NCBI GenBank assembly: GCA_036971615.1 | Contig: JAYKKR010000008.1 | Location: 1,178,001 to 1,242,000 of the forward strand | DNA: 64,000 nt | Source: Amyloporia xantha | Lineage: Eukaryota; Basidiomycota; Agaricomycetes; Polyporales; Adustoporiaceae | Reading direction: 5' to 3' | Shown: positions 49,353 to 61,164 of the stretch, piece after piece | Numbering within the stretch: position 1 is the first letter of the stretch | How the letters are laid out: every line of letters starts with the position of its first letter | The notes under the pieces: model-generated | The model's database searches: none | The model's input: only the letters and a program-made list of their open reading frames with translations | Told to the model about the DNA's origin: nothing | Program-made: the position numbers and the translations under genes

Positions 49353-50389
49353 TCAAGAGTCCTGAGCAGTGAGTGCTACTCTGACCAGCCTATATTGATA
49401 GTTATTAAGACCTAAGTCGACTTTGAGGAATCCTTCCAACTCGTTAACCGGCCAGGTGAGCAGACTTCGGAAAGTCTTTTCATCGCTGATGCCACCGTTG
49501 ATAAAGATGGGTACTAGATAGCGAAGGCCCGGGTTATGGTGTTGCATGAAGGCTGAAAACGAATCGGATGACCCGGTGCCAGAGCTTGTTGAAGGACCCT
49601 CATTGGTACTAACAAGCGTCGGCGATGACGTCTGGGTAGTTCCCTTTGCAATTGATGTGACACCTGAAATAGGACCAGCCTTTTGCAAAGAAGCATGATG
49701 AGCGAGTGGGTCCAATCCTTTGGCATTAGTACTTACGCGCCTGGGAGGACACCGATGTTCACGCTGTGCATTTTCCATTGTATTGAGGATCTGTAAGTCA
49801 GCTTCTGTCTCCTGTACCGAAGCTATAAGGGCTGAAACAACAAATTGTATTGAAATAAAGTCTCACTTGGCTGTCCACTGGCATATCATCCACAGATATC
49901 TGACCCTCATTCTCCTTATTGCCAAGTAAGGATTCTGGTGTCTTTCCAGAGTGACGAATATAATAGTTTCGACTATGAAGGCGTCGGGTTATAAAGACCT
50001 TCACCGGCCATGCATGCTCGTACATTAGCAAGAACGGATACGTGGCAACAGCCTAGTTTGCAATTGAAAGTGAGTTGGACCTTCATGCTGTAGTTGCTGT
50101 ACCTATCCATATGGAAACATACTCTATCAAAAAGAACTTGTAATTGTTCTTGATTTTGTTTGGTATATGAAACTGTCTCGTCAAGGAGGTCATCGCTCAA
50201 TCGGTATAAATGTCTCTGCAACAATTTTGAGGAACAGTGACCGTCAGGTGGATAAATATAAACAAGTAAATGATGTAAATGATTGGTACTGACTCTAATC
50301 TCATTATATCGTTCGGGATTTTTGCGTAGGCGCATTGCTTTCTGAAGATAGTGTTTTTCACACCAGGGAGGTTCGGCTATAGTTCGCAT
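49353..50389 (-). CDS. Family member A: two-domain orphan protein with C-terminal SAM-like domain
   Basis: I do not recognise a named family, but this gene is a clear paralogue of those at 51.0 kb and 60.1 kb. Exon 1 ends MRLRKNPERYNEIR. Exon 2 is exactly 31 codons (RHLYRLSDDLLDE...FDR). Exon 3 begins AVATYPFLLMYEHAWPVKVF. A Ser/Thr-rich linker (TSSPTLVSTNEGPSTSSGTG) leads to a C-terminal helical domain: FSAFMQHHNPGLRYLVPIFI, ISDEKTFRSLLTWPVNELEG, FLKVDLGLNNYQYRLVRVAL. That domain has the length and hydrophobic spacing of a SAM-type five-helix fold. The linker is probably spliced CPPRR to GTTQTSS through an AAAG acceptor (about 49650), though an unspliced reading is also open. The start at 50389 is the first in-frame ATG of exon 1. 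No signal peptide or membrane segment. Confidence 0.65.
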
Positions 50390-51052
50390 CGATGCGGGGC
50401 TTGACGGCGAGGCCGGTCTGTCGTGTCTCTAATTTATATCTCACTGGCAGGCTCTAACATAACTCGGAAAGAGTGAAGGGTTCCACACAGCCGTTAATGT
50501 GGTGCAATGGCATTCCGGTTCTAAGTGCAGTCGTGCGATTTCCTTCTGTCAGCTGACTGTATACAAGTCTAGGGAATATTCTAGCGTCGTTCCAGACTTG
50601 AACCCACCCAAGCCCGGCGATCTCAATACTCTTCAAATACTCCACGACACCAGATCGATGAATCTTGCCTCGACCCTAACGTGCGGCCCTGTACACTAGA
50701 TACCAGATAACCTGCCATGAGGACAGAATTACGACCTCGGAAGGCCGGTGTCAACTAAATCCAACAGCCTAATACGGCTCACTATTCTACTGAGCAATGG
50801 CCGCGAGTCCTGAACTTATTTGGGAGCCCGAGCCTGAGGGTGATATCGCCACGCCTTCTGTCCAGTATATATATTTTCTTCCTCATTAACACCGGCTGGG
50901 TGCTTTGAAGGTAAATGTGTACAGTAATTGCAGTACTTCCTTTAAACCGTAGAAACTAGTTGTTTGCAATGACCTGTAGTACCTATACAATAGAAACCTA
51001 TGGCTTGAGCACATCACATCTAGTCAACTCTCAGTTCAACGTGGTGCATCCG
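50390..51052. other. Spacer between tandem family genes A and B
   Basis: A 63-codon minus frame (50454-50645) contains an internal TGTATACAG acceptor-like site but has no match to the family. No supportable gene. Confidence 0.45.
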
Positions 51053-51983
51053 TCACTGCCGTTGAACCTTCAATGCACACCTGACCTGCCGAAAGTTAAA
51101 CGCATTCAGGTTCATATCTTGCCGGAGAAGAGCTCCCAACTCGTCTTCAGGCCATGAAGAGAGGCTGAGAAAGCTCTCTTTCTCGAGGACGCCAGCAGCC
51201 ACAAACGCCGGGGCCAGATGCTGCAGACTGGGTGTTTGGACCCCCATGTATGCAGTGAACGCAGCTGGGACTGAACCGGTGGGCTTATCATTGGCGAGAC
51301 ACGTAATCTATGGGAATACGTCACTGACTGGTGAAAAGGGAGAGCATCAAACCAATAACTAACGCAAGGAGTAGCCGACGGGATCTCAGATTGAACAGGC
51401 ATCGTCAGACTTTGCAACGGTGTGCTTTGCACCGTTTGCGTCTTCTCCTACAGGAAACATGAGCACGAAGACAACGAGACAAGGAAGAAAAACTGAGCTT
51501 GACACGCACCAGGTTCACGACCGAGGCATTGCACATGTCGGTGCCACAAGTCGAAGCACTAAATTTACTGTGATTCTCCTTCCCCTCCTGGGCCGCTTTT
51601 CGTGCTCTGCGGGACGCGACCCCTAAATAAATACCCATATATGTCCTGACGGGCCATGCGCCTTCGTAAGCGCGCAGAAAGGGATATGTCGAGAGAACCT
51701 AGAGTAGCAGCCATCAAAAGCAGCTCTTCGTACGCTAGAACACGACAAAGGACATACCTTCTGCATGAATTCGTACCATCTACCAGGATCTTGGTGTCTC
51801 AGCAAAACACTCTCATCAAGATATTCCTTGCTAAGACGACGGAGATGTTTCTAAACCAGCACGATCAATGTCAGAACCGAAGATCAGGCGATGGGCCAGC
51901 CGCTACGCTCTCACCGTCAGGTCACAGAATCGCTGAGGATTATTCCGGAGGTGCATGGACCTCTGAAGCGAGCGTGCTGTCAT
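51053..51983 (-). CDS. Family member B: two-domain orphan protein with C-terminal SAM-like domain
   Basis: Tandem paralogue of gene A, same strand. Exon 1 (51983-51915) encodes MTARSLQRSMHLRNNPQRF and ends CDLT. Exon 2 is 31 codons (KHLRRLSKEYLDESVLLRHQ, ending FMQK). Exon 3 starts VLSTYPFLRAYEGAWPVRTY and ends with a cysteine-containing segment, TCGTDMCNASVVNL. A small exon (EKTQTVQSTPLQSLTMPVQS) forms the linker. The last exon encodes FTAYMGVQTPSLQHLAPAFV, AGVLEKESFLSLSSWPEDEL and LLRQDMNLNAFNFRQVRCAL before the stop at 51053. Phases are 0 at every junction I placed. Shared anchors with A and C are YPF/QPF, Y-E-x-A-W-P and V-R-x-A-L. No function can be assigned; protein-protein interaction is the likeliest role for a SAM-like tail. 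Confidence 0.66.
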
Positions 51984-53429
51984 CGTCGGTGGTTCTGGGA
52001 TCAGGGGACGCATTTTTTCGACCCTTGATCAACTTTGATACATCCGGTGACACCGGGAGTCTTATAGTATTCTTACAGCGGCCTTCGAATGCAAGGCAGT
52101 GGCAGCAAAATTCGTATGAACACGAGCTCCTTAACTCCAAGTGGAAACTTTATCACACTAGCGGTGACTTAAACAGACATGATACTCCGTCCCATGGAAG
52201 GATAGACCTCGTGTCTTCATTGGCAGGTTCGCCGAGAGCATCGCTCGCACCTATTCGTTAAATCTACTGCTTCGCGGCTAGTACTATCTTGACAAGTCAC
52301 CTCATGATAAGAATGAGCTCTGTACACGAGAAGTATTTCTAGCCAATCTGACTCACCGTATTCTATTACAACCGCTCCTTCGGAAGCCCTGCTGCATTCT
52401 AGGACGCCATCTTGACGCGACCGCTATCGGTCATGAGCCCTAGAAAACTTCCAATTTCGCCAGGATCCGCGACGGAATTCCAGTGGGAATCACACGCAAG
52501 AAATGGGGTAGCAAAGTCCGAGAACGCATGCCGGGATTGAGCATTGATATTGAGCATCCTCAAGATAGCGTAGAGGACAAGAAGCTTTCCATCGAAGACA
52601 TCAGACGCGTTCACTATCTGTCATGTGATCGCGACGCCGCCTCAAATGAACGGGTGAGACTGGCATCAGGCATACCTAGATTTATGTTCTTCAGAGCTAA
52701 ACAGGTGGATTCAGATGAAATAAAATAATTTCATGTACATGAATACTCTACAACAAGTACAATACCGTTCATGATGAGCGTACGCGCTGCTAGGGATACA
52801 TATAACACATGTTCGACGTTCCGCCGCTCCGTTTCACCTTCCCGGTATGATGAGCTCCAGAGGCAAAGAAGCTCTCGACGTCGCGGTAAAATCCTGTGAC
52901 CGGGTCGTGTCTGCCGGAGAAAGTCAAAACACATCGGATGAGACACGAGACACGCCGGGACAATGTGGCACATTGAGTTGGCAAAGAGGAAGAGAAGGAA
53001 TGTGACGAAGAAGTTGTGGTGAACAGGCAATCTGAATACACAGACGGCACGAGCGGAAGACGGGGAATAAGAGATGATAGGGGCAAAACATCGAACAGAC
53101 GGGCAAATGACATGGGGGCAGACTGGAGTCGTGATAGGGGATGCCGTATCGTTGGGACATGGTCAGTCTTGTGGTTCCGGGTCTGCACGCATGGGAGGTA
53201 ATGCCGTGTATGTAGATTGATTGATTACAGAACGCCAGAAGAAAGAAGTCGGAGAGGAGATAGGAGGCAGGAAGGAACATGGGAAGAAGGGACGGCGGGG
53301 ACAGGAAGACGAAAACAGAGCAGCGACCGTACAGACAGGCAGGCCGGAATGCAGACAGACAGAGCTGGCGATACACAGCAACCCCACAAGCACACGAGAA
53401 CAAACACAGAGTTGACCCCGCCGTCACGC
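51984..53429. other. Region between family gene B and the kinase 3' end
   Basis: Frames at 52399-52614 (minus) and 52483-52728 (plus) overlap each other and match nothing I know. From about 53220 to 53400 the plus strand is strongly purine-rich, so the kinase transcript would have a pyrimidine-rich 3' UTR. No gene supported. Confidence 0.4.
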
Positions 53430-56230
53430 CTAGTCCACGCGCATCGGGCTCCCTGGCACATCCACCAGTTCGCCCTTCTGCTGCTGCATCACCCTCGCCA
53501 GCGGACTGCTCACGTCCGATCCTGGACCCGCCCCTTTCCGATGTCTCCGCTCCAACAACGTCGCATTATGCATGTCCAACTCAAACGGTGCGTGCCCTCT
53601 CCGTCCCCGGTCCCTGGGACCCGCTCGCCCGTCGTAGTCCTGCACCGCACGCTTCGCAGCTGTCTTCGCGCCCGCGCCGACTCCCGCCTGGCCCGCGATG
53701 CCCTGCGTGGCTGCACGGTTATCCGCCTGCGGCAATTGTCGCCCTCTGACCGTCACGGCCGGCTCGTCGTCCATCTCCTCGTCGCTTTCGTTCAAGTTTC
53801 CGAGGAACCCACGATTTGCGCCGCCCTTTGCTGCTCGCCGTCGTGCGCCCTCTTCCTCCATACGGTGTACCGCGTATGTGATGTCGAACGCCTCCTTGAG
53901 TGTCGCGAGACCAGGCGAGCGGACGCCAGCGGCAGCCTGGCCACGTATTGAAGCGAGGAGTGGTGAGTCGAGGGGAGCACCGCGGGGTGTGGGTGGTGGA
54001 GCAGGGGCAGGAGCAGCATTACACCATGGGTGGGCCAAGAATTCGTCAATAGTATATCTCTGCGCAGGGTCGACACATAGCAGATGGGTGATCAGGTCCT
54101 TTGCTGTAGCAAAAATTTCAATCCGTCAAGAGTACGTAAAATAAACAAATATTGAACAACTACGCACCAGAATCGCTGATTGTGTCCCACCACGGACTCA
54201 GGAAGGTGTAATATCCCCTCGCGACCTTCTCCGTGAGCACGTTGATGCTTTCGTCATAAAACGGCGGGAACCCGCACAGCAGCGTGTAGAGCACACACCC
54301 GAGCGCCCACATATCTACGCTCTTGCTGTACCGCTCATCCTTCACGATCTCCGGTGCAGTGTACCCTACCGTTCCACATGGCGTCATGGTCTGCTCGTCC
54401 CACACCACCTTGCTTAGCCCAAAGTCTGCAATCTTCACTCGCCCGATCCCGCCCCCTCCAATACCGGGGAGGAACTCACCCTCGTCCTCCTTCTCCTCAT
54501 CGAACTGCCGTGCCTGCGGGTCCGCCGATGGCACGATCGGAATCTGCTCAAATAGTAGGTTCTCCGGCTTAATGTCCCGGTGTACGACGCCTCGCTCCTC
54601 GTGCAGGTACCGGATCCCAAGCGCTACCTGTAGGATGACATGCCGCGAGAGGTTCTCGCTAAAGTATGTCAGCTTGACGATCTGATGGAAGAGCTCCCCG
54701 CCCTCGAGCACTACATATCGTTAGCCAGGCAGTCGGGTGAATGGCGCATGACTCACGCTCCAGGATGAGGAAGTAGTGTTCTGGCGACTCGAAGAAGCCT
54801 AGTAGCTTGACTATCGACGGGTGGTTGATCCCCCGCATGATCTGCACCTCTGTCATAAGCACCGTCAGCTACACCTTGACACTCGACGCGATCCACGCAC
54901 CTTTGAGAATATTCGCGCGCTGACACACAAAACACAAGCAATGTCAGCATGGAAAAGAACATTCCGCATTAGTGAGCACCTCTGTCACCCGCGGCTTCTT
55001 TTTGAACTCGCGGTTCAGGTGCTTGTCGCCGGCCTGTTCGACGAACGGCGGCACACAGAGACGGGGCGTTGAATAGAGTTTGGGGCGTGGATAAATGGAC
55101 ACTAACCTGTGACGCACTCAACTCGTACTTCCGGACCACCTTCACTGCAAAGCGGGGAAGAGATATCAGACCAATGGTTCGGAGGCGACGCGGGCGGCAT
55201 TACCTGCTACTTTTTGGCCAGTGCGGAGGTCGACCGCCTTGTAAACGTTCGAAAAGGCGCCGCTGTTGGTGGCGCATCAGTCATACTCGTCAACGCAGTA
55301 AAAGAAGGATGATCGCGATGGTGAGCAGGTAGATAGCGCGGTAGTGCAGACAAACTCGCAGCCATGCACCACACGGAAGAATAGCAAGCCGCCGGTAATA
55401 ACGGTACCCAATCGCCACGATCGACCGAGATGAAGATCGAGACGGGGACTTTTCGAATATCCACCAATATCATAGGCCCCACAGGCCTGCATCCAGCCCT
55501 ACCCGTCAAATGAACACGCCGAGGCTAGCTGAGTGCCTCACGCTCTGGATCCTCGCAGACCGCATCTACAGCAGTCTGAACCTAGCTGGCAGACGCCCAC
55601 ATTCTCGGCCAATGGCCAGGCTGGCCAATGGAGCGCATCTCACGAGGATCTGCATCGCCTCGATGACATGAGTCTAGGTGTGCAAATGGCCCCTCGCGCC
55701 CGTAGAGAACCGGAGCAGCGTCGACAGCCAAGTTGCAATGGCGAAGAGACGTGGGGCAACGGACATGAGCCTCATCCAACGTGAGGCGGAAAGTCAGAGT
55801 ACGAGGCGGGGGTGGATGAAAAGAGAAGTCAAACGAGGATACGGATACTCACTCTCCCATCTTATCGAGGAGCTTATAATTCTCGAGGCCCTGGTATGTG
55901 GGCATCTTGCCCTTTGCGTCGCGCTCCTCCTGGACGATGGTCTCTGCGTGTTCCTTGAACTTGGAGGCGCCCTTCTGGGTTTGCTGTTGCTGCGCGGGCT
56001 GTACGACGGGAGGAACAACGTCGCGCTGTTGTCGTTGCTGAGCAGGCTGAGGCTGATTTGCTGCTGAAGTATGTTGTGCATGCACGGGCTCGTCCTGTGG
56101 GCGGACGGAGTGATGGTTCTTTCCATGACGGATGAGATCTGAGGGAAGTGGGTGAGCGCGAGAGAAGAGCTGGGAAGAGTCTAGAAGACGGACTCTTGAA
56201 CGCGTCGACTACGCCTGTTCCCGACGGCAT
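53430..56230 (-). CDS. Srk1/Rck2-like CAMK-group protein kinase (MAPK-activated)
   Basis: Serine/threonine kinase of the fungal Rck2/Srk1 class, effectors of the stress MAPK (Hog1/Sty1) in yeasts. The start at 56230 gives MPSGTGVVDAFK, joined to NLIRHGKNHHSVRPQDEPV, then a Gln-rich stretch. The kinase domain begins YQGLENYKLLDKMGEGAFSN and continues VYKAVDLRTGQKVA, VKVVRKYELSA, IMRGINHPSIVKLLGFFESP, the catalytic loop VVHRDIKPENLLFE, IADFGLSKVVW, CGTVGYTAPEIVKDERYSKS and MWALGCVLYTLLCGFPPFYD. An acidic/glycine insert of about 35 residues (EEKEDEGEFLPGIGGGGIGR) between the catalytic loop and DFG is typical of this class. The C-terminus is Arg/Ala-rich and ends GSPMRVD at 53430. All catalytic residues are present. 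The first intron uses a weak GTCCGT donor, so the N-terminal 12 residues are tentative. Confidence 0.9.
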
Positions 56231-57446
56231 CGCGGTGAATGTTTGCGATGGCGAGGATGAATGGGAATCAAAAACACAGAAAAATGAGTCAGCGAGAGGG
56301 CGAGGACAGAGAAAGTATGAGGGAAGGCTGAAGAGAGGAGCTTGAATCCAGTCGGGCACTCGGCTGACGCGCGGGGGATGCCGTCAGACGTCATCTTCTC
56401 CATCTGCAGTCACCGTGAGTCTGTCACCCTCCGCCGCGTCACCGATCTCCTCCTCCTCCTCCCCCGCCTCCACTCACCTCGACAAGCCTTCCCCCGACGC
56501 AGCCTGCATTCACTCTAGTATCTTCCTCTGCTGCACTCTCTGCAGCAAATTCAGTAAAGAAAACTCGTCTCTATGCGTGAATGCTCGTCATGAACCTTCT
56601 CCACCCGTCTGACGAAAAAAAGCGCGGCCGCCCATACTCACCACCTGGCTGCGGTTCTCGCCATGACTTCATGAGCCCGGCTCCAGGAACACCGTGACGG
56701 CGTCATCCCTCGCCATCTCGCTGCTTACTTATCTCGTCGCTCTGCGTCTTTCTGTGACCCGGCTGTCCAACTCTTTGTGGAGCCATTCGCCCAGTGTCCA
56801 TCCGATCATCTATCGCGCCCCTTCATCCGGGAAATCGACGCTCGTCTGGCCCACATGCGCCCAGTCAGGACGGAATTAATCATTTACCTGCCTCGGTGCG
56901 TCTTCCGTGCGACGGTAGGTCGAGATGGGGCAGACCTATCGCTATTTTATGCAGGTGCCCCTTCGCTGGAAGCGAGCAAGTGCATGCGCTGGACTGATTG
57001 ATGACATGGGTACCTGCCTGAGAAGATAATGGGACCGAGTGGCACTTCTCGCTCTCCCAAGTGTGTTACACAAATACGTTGCATGTAGTCTGTTCTCGTG
57101 AGATTAGGACAATCCTGCTTCCATGCCCCAGGCGCTGTTCCTCTGTAATTTACTAGTCACTTCAAATGAATGTCATCTATTTTTGGCCGTCGATATACGA
57201 ATACCTGCATGAAGAGGAGGGCATTCAAACCTGCATGCATGGTATCCAGTTAGTACACCTGTAGGCGCCCGTGAGAACAAGGGACGCGTCGTGCACGTGC
57301 CCTGGCTACAATTGAACAATAGACGCCACCGCCCCGATCGCGATTCCTTCAGGCCCGAATCAAAGCGCTCTCCCAGACAATCCTTCCTTCCACCCTCACC
57401 GCGCCCCGCTACATACAACCACCATACCAAACACTCGAACATTACA
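56231..57446. other. Divergent promoter, kinase / EAF
   Basis: 1.2 kb between two divergent genes. It includes a pyrimidine-rich CTCCTCCTCCTCCCC run near 56448-56470. Short frames show no family signal. Confidence 0.5.
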
Positions 57447-59416
57447 ATGACCAGCACAGCGTCCGCATCGACGTCCTGGATGCCCGTCGCGGACGCGGAA
57501 CGGCACCCCGTCGCCATCGGCTCGTCGCTCGGGCGCGCGCTCAAGGCGCGCAAGGGCAGCGCGGCCCCGACCAGGAGCAAGCTGCCCGAAAGGGAATTCT
57601 ATTCGTTCCGCTGTGAGTCTTCCTGCTGCACCTGTCTGAGGCCTAGCGTGGGGCGGCGCTGAGCGAGGCGCGATGGCGCGCAGATAACTTCAAGCCCGAG
57701 TCGGTCGATGCGACGAAGCCGGGGACGATCGAGGTGAAGAAGGGGCGGGACACCACGAGCGTCGCCGTAGAACGCGCGAGCGCGCAGGTGCGGGGTTTTT
57801 GTGTTTTGCGCTTGGGCGTTGTCGCGGCGTGTGCTGACGGCTGATGGCGGTCCATGTGGCAATGGGTCCTTGTGCGCAGACCGGCGAGGGCGGGCACAGC
57901 TTCGTGGGCCAAGAGCAGCCAGCGAAAGAGTGGGACTGTGTGCTTATCTACGACGAGGATATGGGGGTGCGTGTCGGTTCTCGTATACCTCACTGCTCGT
58001 TACCTGTGTACAGCCCAGACTGAGACGCGCGCCCGTAGACATTCACACTAGAGAAGCTCGACTCGTACATGAACCTCACGTACGACCGCAAGACCCCCCA
58101 CGCGCCCCGACACCCTGGATCGCGTACGTCCTCCTCATTTCCCACCTCTCCGCGCACTCATAGCGTCTCTTTACGAAATCATAGCTCTACCCGCCGCACC
58201 CGCCCGCGTAGCAGCTTCCGCGTCGGGCTCCAGTACCGCGGCCTCCAGCCAACCCCACACACCCACGCAACCGCACTCCCGCCCGGTGCCCACAAAATCA
58301 TCGGCCGCATCCGAGGTCGAGGACTTCCTCCAGGCCGCCATGCCGAAGAAGAGCGAGGACCGCCTCCCTGCACGACCAACCACGCAGGGCTCAAACAGAC
58401 CGACGCCGCGGCAGCTGTCAGCAGAGGACCGTGCGCGACTTGCGCTGAGGAGAGAGGAGGAAGAGGAGAGCGAGGGCGAGATCCATGAGGATGTCACGCC
58501 GCAGACGCTGGCGCGGGATATGGTGCCCGCAGTGAAGGCGCCGCCGCCGCCACGGCCGTCGCAAGGGCGCGCCCAGTCTAGTTCTGTTGCAAAACCTGCG
58601 TCGAAACCGCGTCAATCGCAGGCGCCGCCATCTGTTACGGCACCTCCTGCGCCTCCGCCCAAGGCGAAGCCGGCTCCTGCCAGTGCAGCGGGCCAAAAAC
58701 GCGCCCGTGCGGACGTGGAAGATGGCGCGCCACAGGCGGGGCGCGCGACGCAGCCCGCGAAGCGGGCACGTCCATCCCCTCCGCCGCCCGCAAGGCAAAA
58801 AGAAAAAGAGGCAGCGCCATTCTCGTTGGCACTGCCGTCTTCATCGCATGCAGCCACATTACCAAAGGAGCCCCCGCCCCCCCTGTCCTTCCCGGGCTCC
58901 TCGACAGGCGCGGTCGCCTTACCGTCCATGCCCGCCGCACAAGTAGACTCGGACGAGGAAGAGGATTGGGACGAGGTTCAGCCTACCGCCTCCCCTGCTG
59001 CTGCTCCTGCCGCTGCCGCCACCGCACCGCCACCGCCGCCGCTCCCCGTGCGCCGCATCGAGATGGAGGAAATCGTGCCGACGTCGGAACATCCCGCGCT
59101 GCCAGACGCCGACGAGGATGACGAGGATATGGAGGAGATGGAGATCGACATGAACGCGTTCGAGGCGGAGATGAACAACCACCTCGGCGGGGATGTGGAC
59201 ATGGACGCGGACGCGGAGGCAGATGCAGATGCGGACGGGGATGCAGATGCAGACGCAGATGCAGAGGGGGAGGAAGAGGAGGAAGACTTTTTGGCCGCGG
59301 CGGTGTCGCCTGTCGCGGACCGGCCATCGGCGGGCGGGTATGGCACGAGCGGGAATGTGGGCGAGTGGGGGGACGATGACGATTATTCGAGCAGCGACGA
59401 GAGCGACGACGATTAG
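57447..59416 (+). CDS. ELL-associated factor (EAF) family transcription elongation protein
   Basis: The N-terminal EAF domain partners ELL to stimulate Pol II elongation in animals and fission yeast. The start at 57447 gives MTSTASASTSWMPVADAERH. The domain continues GRALKARKGSAAPTRSKLPE, REFYSFR across an intron to YNFKPESVDATKPGTIEVKK, then EWDCVLIYDEDMG across an intron to TFTLEKLDSYMNLTYDRKTP. The rest is Pro/Ala/Ser-rich with a short conserved-looking SEVEDFLQAAMPKK, and ends in acidic runs (EEEEEDF; SSSDESDDD). The intron ending with ATAG at about 58186 switches frame and is needed to connect the domain to the tail. A hexanucleotide Asp/Ala repeat lies at 59196-59275. Complete by domain; low-complexity length varies in the family. 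Confidence 0.88.
59196..59275 (+). repeat. GCAGAT/GCGGAC hexanucleotide repeat coding Asp-Ala
   Basis: Imperfect GA(T/C)GC(A/G) units inside the EAF tail, encoding alternating Asp-Ala with occasional Glu or Gly. A slippage-prone coding microsatellite that lengthens an acidic tail. Confidence 0.85.
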
Positions 59417-60104
59417 CGACTGATTTGGTATGAGGTGAGAAGCTGTTTGGATCTTGCGAGTGAACCAGGATGACGCGCATGTTTTTTGTTTTGTTTTCGT
59501 TAGTTATCGTTGTATTTCCTGCTATCGGACGGCCTGATATCCTACGCGTGTTTTCTTGTGATCTGAAATACAGATATTTCTCCCCGGTGTTCCGGGGCAC
59601 CAGTGGTTGCTACAGCCTTCGAAGTTCGCATGGGCCAGATAAGTACTAGTCTATCTGGCACCCGCCAGACGGAACGGAATGGAAGTCATTTCATATTGCC
59701 CGATGCGAACAGGATGGGAACGCTGCAGGGCCGAGGACTGAGTCCGACTGACCCATGACTACTGTGAGATGTATCGCAACACTCTGAGTGAGGTCATCGC
59801 GTTCCGGATCCGGAGAGTGCGGTCTATGCAGCTAACGAAGTGTGCCATTGCCAGAGGACTTTGATTCTTATTCTGTCCAGACTTTGCGGTTCCGTATCCA
59901 ATCAAGGGACTTGGGTACGACTGATTCTCTTATCTCCGGGACTCTTTAACGTGAAGACTGAGAACAGCTTGCGATGCATAACTTCACCCTGTGTACCCTC
60001 ACGCACGTCAACGGTTACTTCTGCCAGTCAGCATGACCCGCCGGAGCGAGCGATTCAGAATAAATCCCATTCCGAGGCCACGCGGTGGACATGGGGGGGT
60101 TACA
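59417..60104. other. Intergenic, EAF 3' side / family gene C promoter
   Basis: No conserved frame. A T-rich TTTTTTGTTTTGTTTTCG stretch near 59480-59500 fits an mRNA 3' end region for EAF. Confidence 0.45.
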
Positions 60105-60943
60105 ATGAAAGAAATGAAGCTGAAGAGGTGGAAGTATTCCGAGCTCACGGCAAGTGGATGATTCTGTACACTTTGCTTTTTACGCCCCTTGCTGAATCGA
60201 GCACAGAATTGCGTGAGCTCTCTGTCAGCCCAGTATCTCGATTTGAGTAAGCCGTACTCATTCCAAGATCCAAGACTGCTCAAAGTGGTTCATGATGAGG
60301 TTCGTCAAATTACTGGAATGCCGAGTCTGCAAAACAGAAGAGACCAATGGTTTGGTATTATTCTAGGCTATCAAGATGCAGCCCTTCTTTGAGCAGTATT
60401 ACGAGGGTGCTTGGCCCCTCAAACAGATGATATCAAAATACCTCTCACGCAAAGGCTTTGAAATCCGTAGTAAGGCAAAGTTGCAGCAGATTGCCAATGC
60501 TACAGAGACCAGGGTATGTTCTACTCGTACAGTCATGACTGAGGAAGTTGGCCTTGTCTGATTGTGTTCACATGGCCTTTGCACTAACATGATTGTTGTA
60601 TTATTAGGACAAATATCCCGCTGCAGGAGAAGCTGCACCGTCACCTCCAGTAGTCTCGACAGTTAGTACAACACTGTCCAGGCCATCATCGTCCTCCATT
60701 CCGAGACCAAGCACATTCTTGGAATTTTTGCAATCCTGTGAGCCCACCCTGGGACAATATATTGCCAACTTTCAGCACGTCGGGATCACCGATGAGTCTG
60801 GTGTTCACATGCTTATTGGTTGGTCTATGGACGATCGAGCCACCCTGATGGAAGATGATATGGGACTCAAGCCAGTGGATTGCACAATTGTGCGCCATGC
60901 TCTGGAGAACCTCCAGACGTCTGGCAATCGGGTCTATGACTAG
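60105..60943 (+). CDS. Family member C: two-domain orphan protein with C-terminal SAM-like domain
   Basis: Third member of the family at 49.4 and 51.0 kb, on the opposite strand. Exons are 60105-60149, 60207-60299, 60367-60513 and 60608-60943, 621 bases in all (206 residues), all in phase 0. Exon 1 is MKEMKLKRWKYSELT. Exon 2 is again exactly 31 codons (NCVSSLSAQYLDLSKPYSFQ, ending VVHDE). Exon 3 starts AIKMQPFFEQYYEGAWPLKQ. The linker is PSPPVVSTVSTTLSRPSSSS. The C-terminal domain reads FLEFLQSCEPTLGQYIANFQ, GITDESGVHMLIGWSMDDRA, LMEDDMGLKPVDCTIVRHAL. The first intron begins GCAAGT, a GC-AG intron, which the paralogues support because exon 1 of B ends in the equivalent SMHL...DLT. Function unknown. 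Confidence 0.68.
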
Positions 60944-61164
60944 TGCTGTAACAATTGACTACAGACATTTCTATCGATACTTACACTGGTACTAACCTCT
61001 ACGTTCACTGTTGTGCAAGTCTGAACCCGGTGCCTGCCTTTGCTATGTTGACTTTGACACATCAGTTGCAGATATATGTATAATTTGAATTACAATCATT
61101 GCAGAGCATGTCGTTACTTTGTGCGATACAAGAGAATATCTGTTCTCATGAAGGGAAGCCCCAA

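Noticed and set aside
51656..52261. 201-codon plus-strand frame.
   Set aside because: Lies antisense to exons 1-3 of family gene B, whose splice structure and homology to two paralogues are much stronger evidence.
53217..53951. 244-codon plus-strand frame over the kinase 3' end.
   Set aside because: Antisense to the kinase C-terminal tail and its UTR; low-complexity product with no recognisable domain.
58171..59600. Several 70-200 codon minus-strand frames over EAF.
   Set aside because: GC-rich, repetitive coding sequence of EAF leaves the opposite strand free of stops; products are Arg/Pro/Ser-rich shadows.
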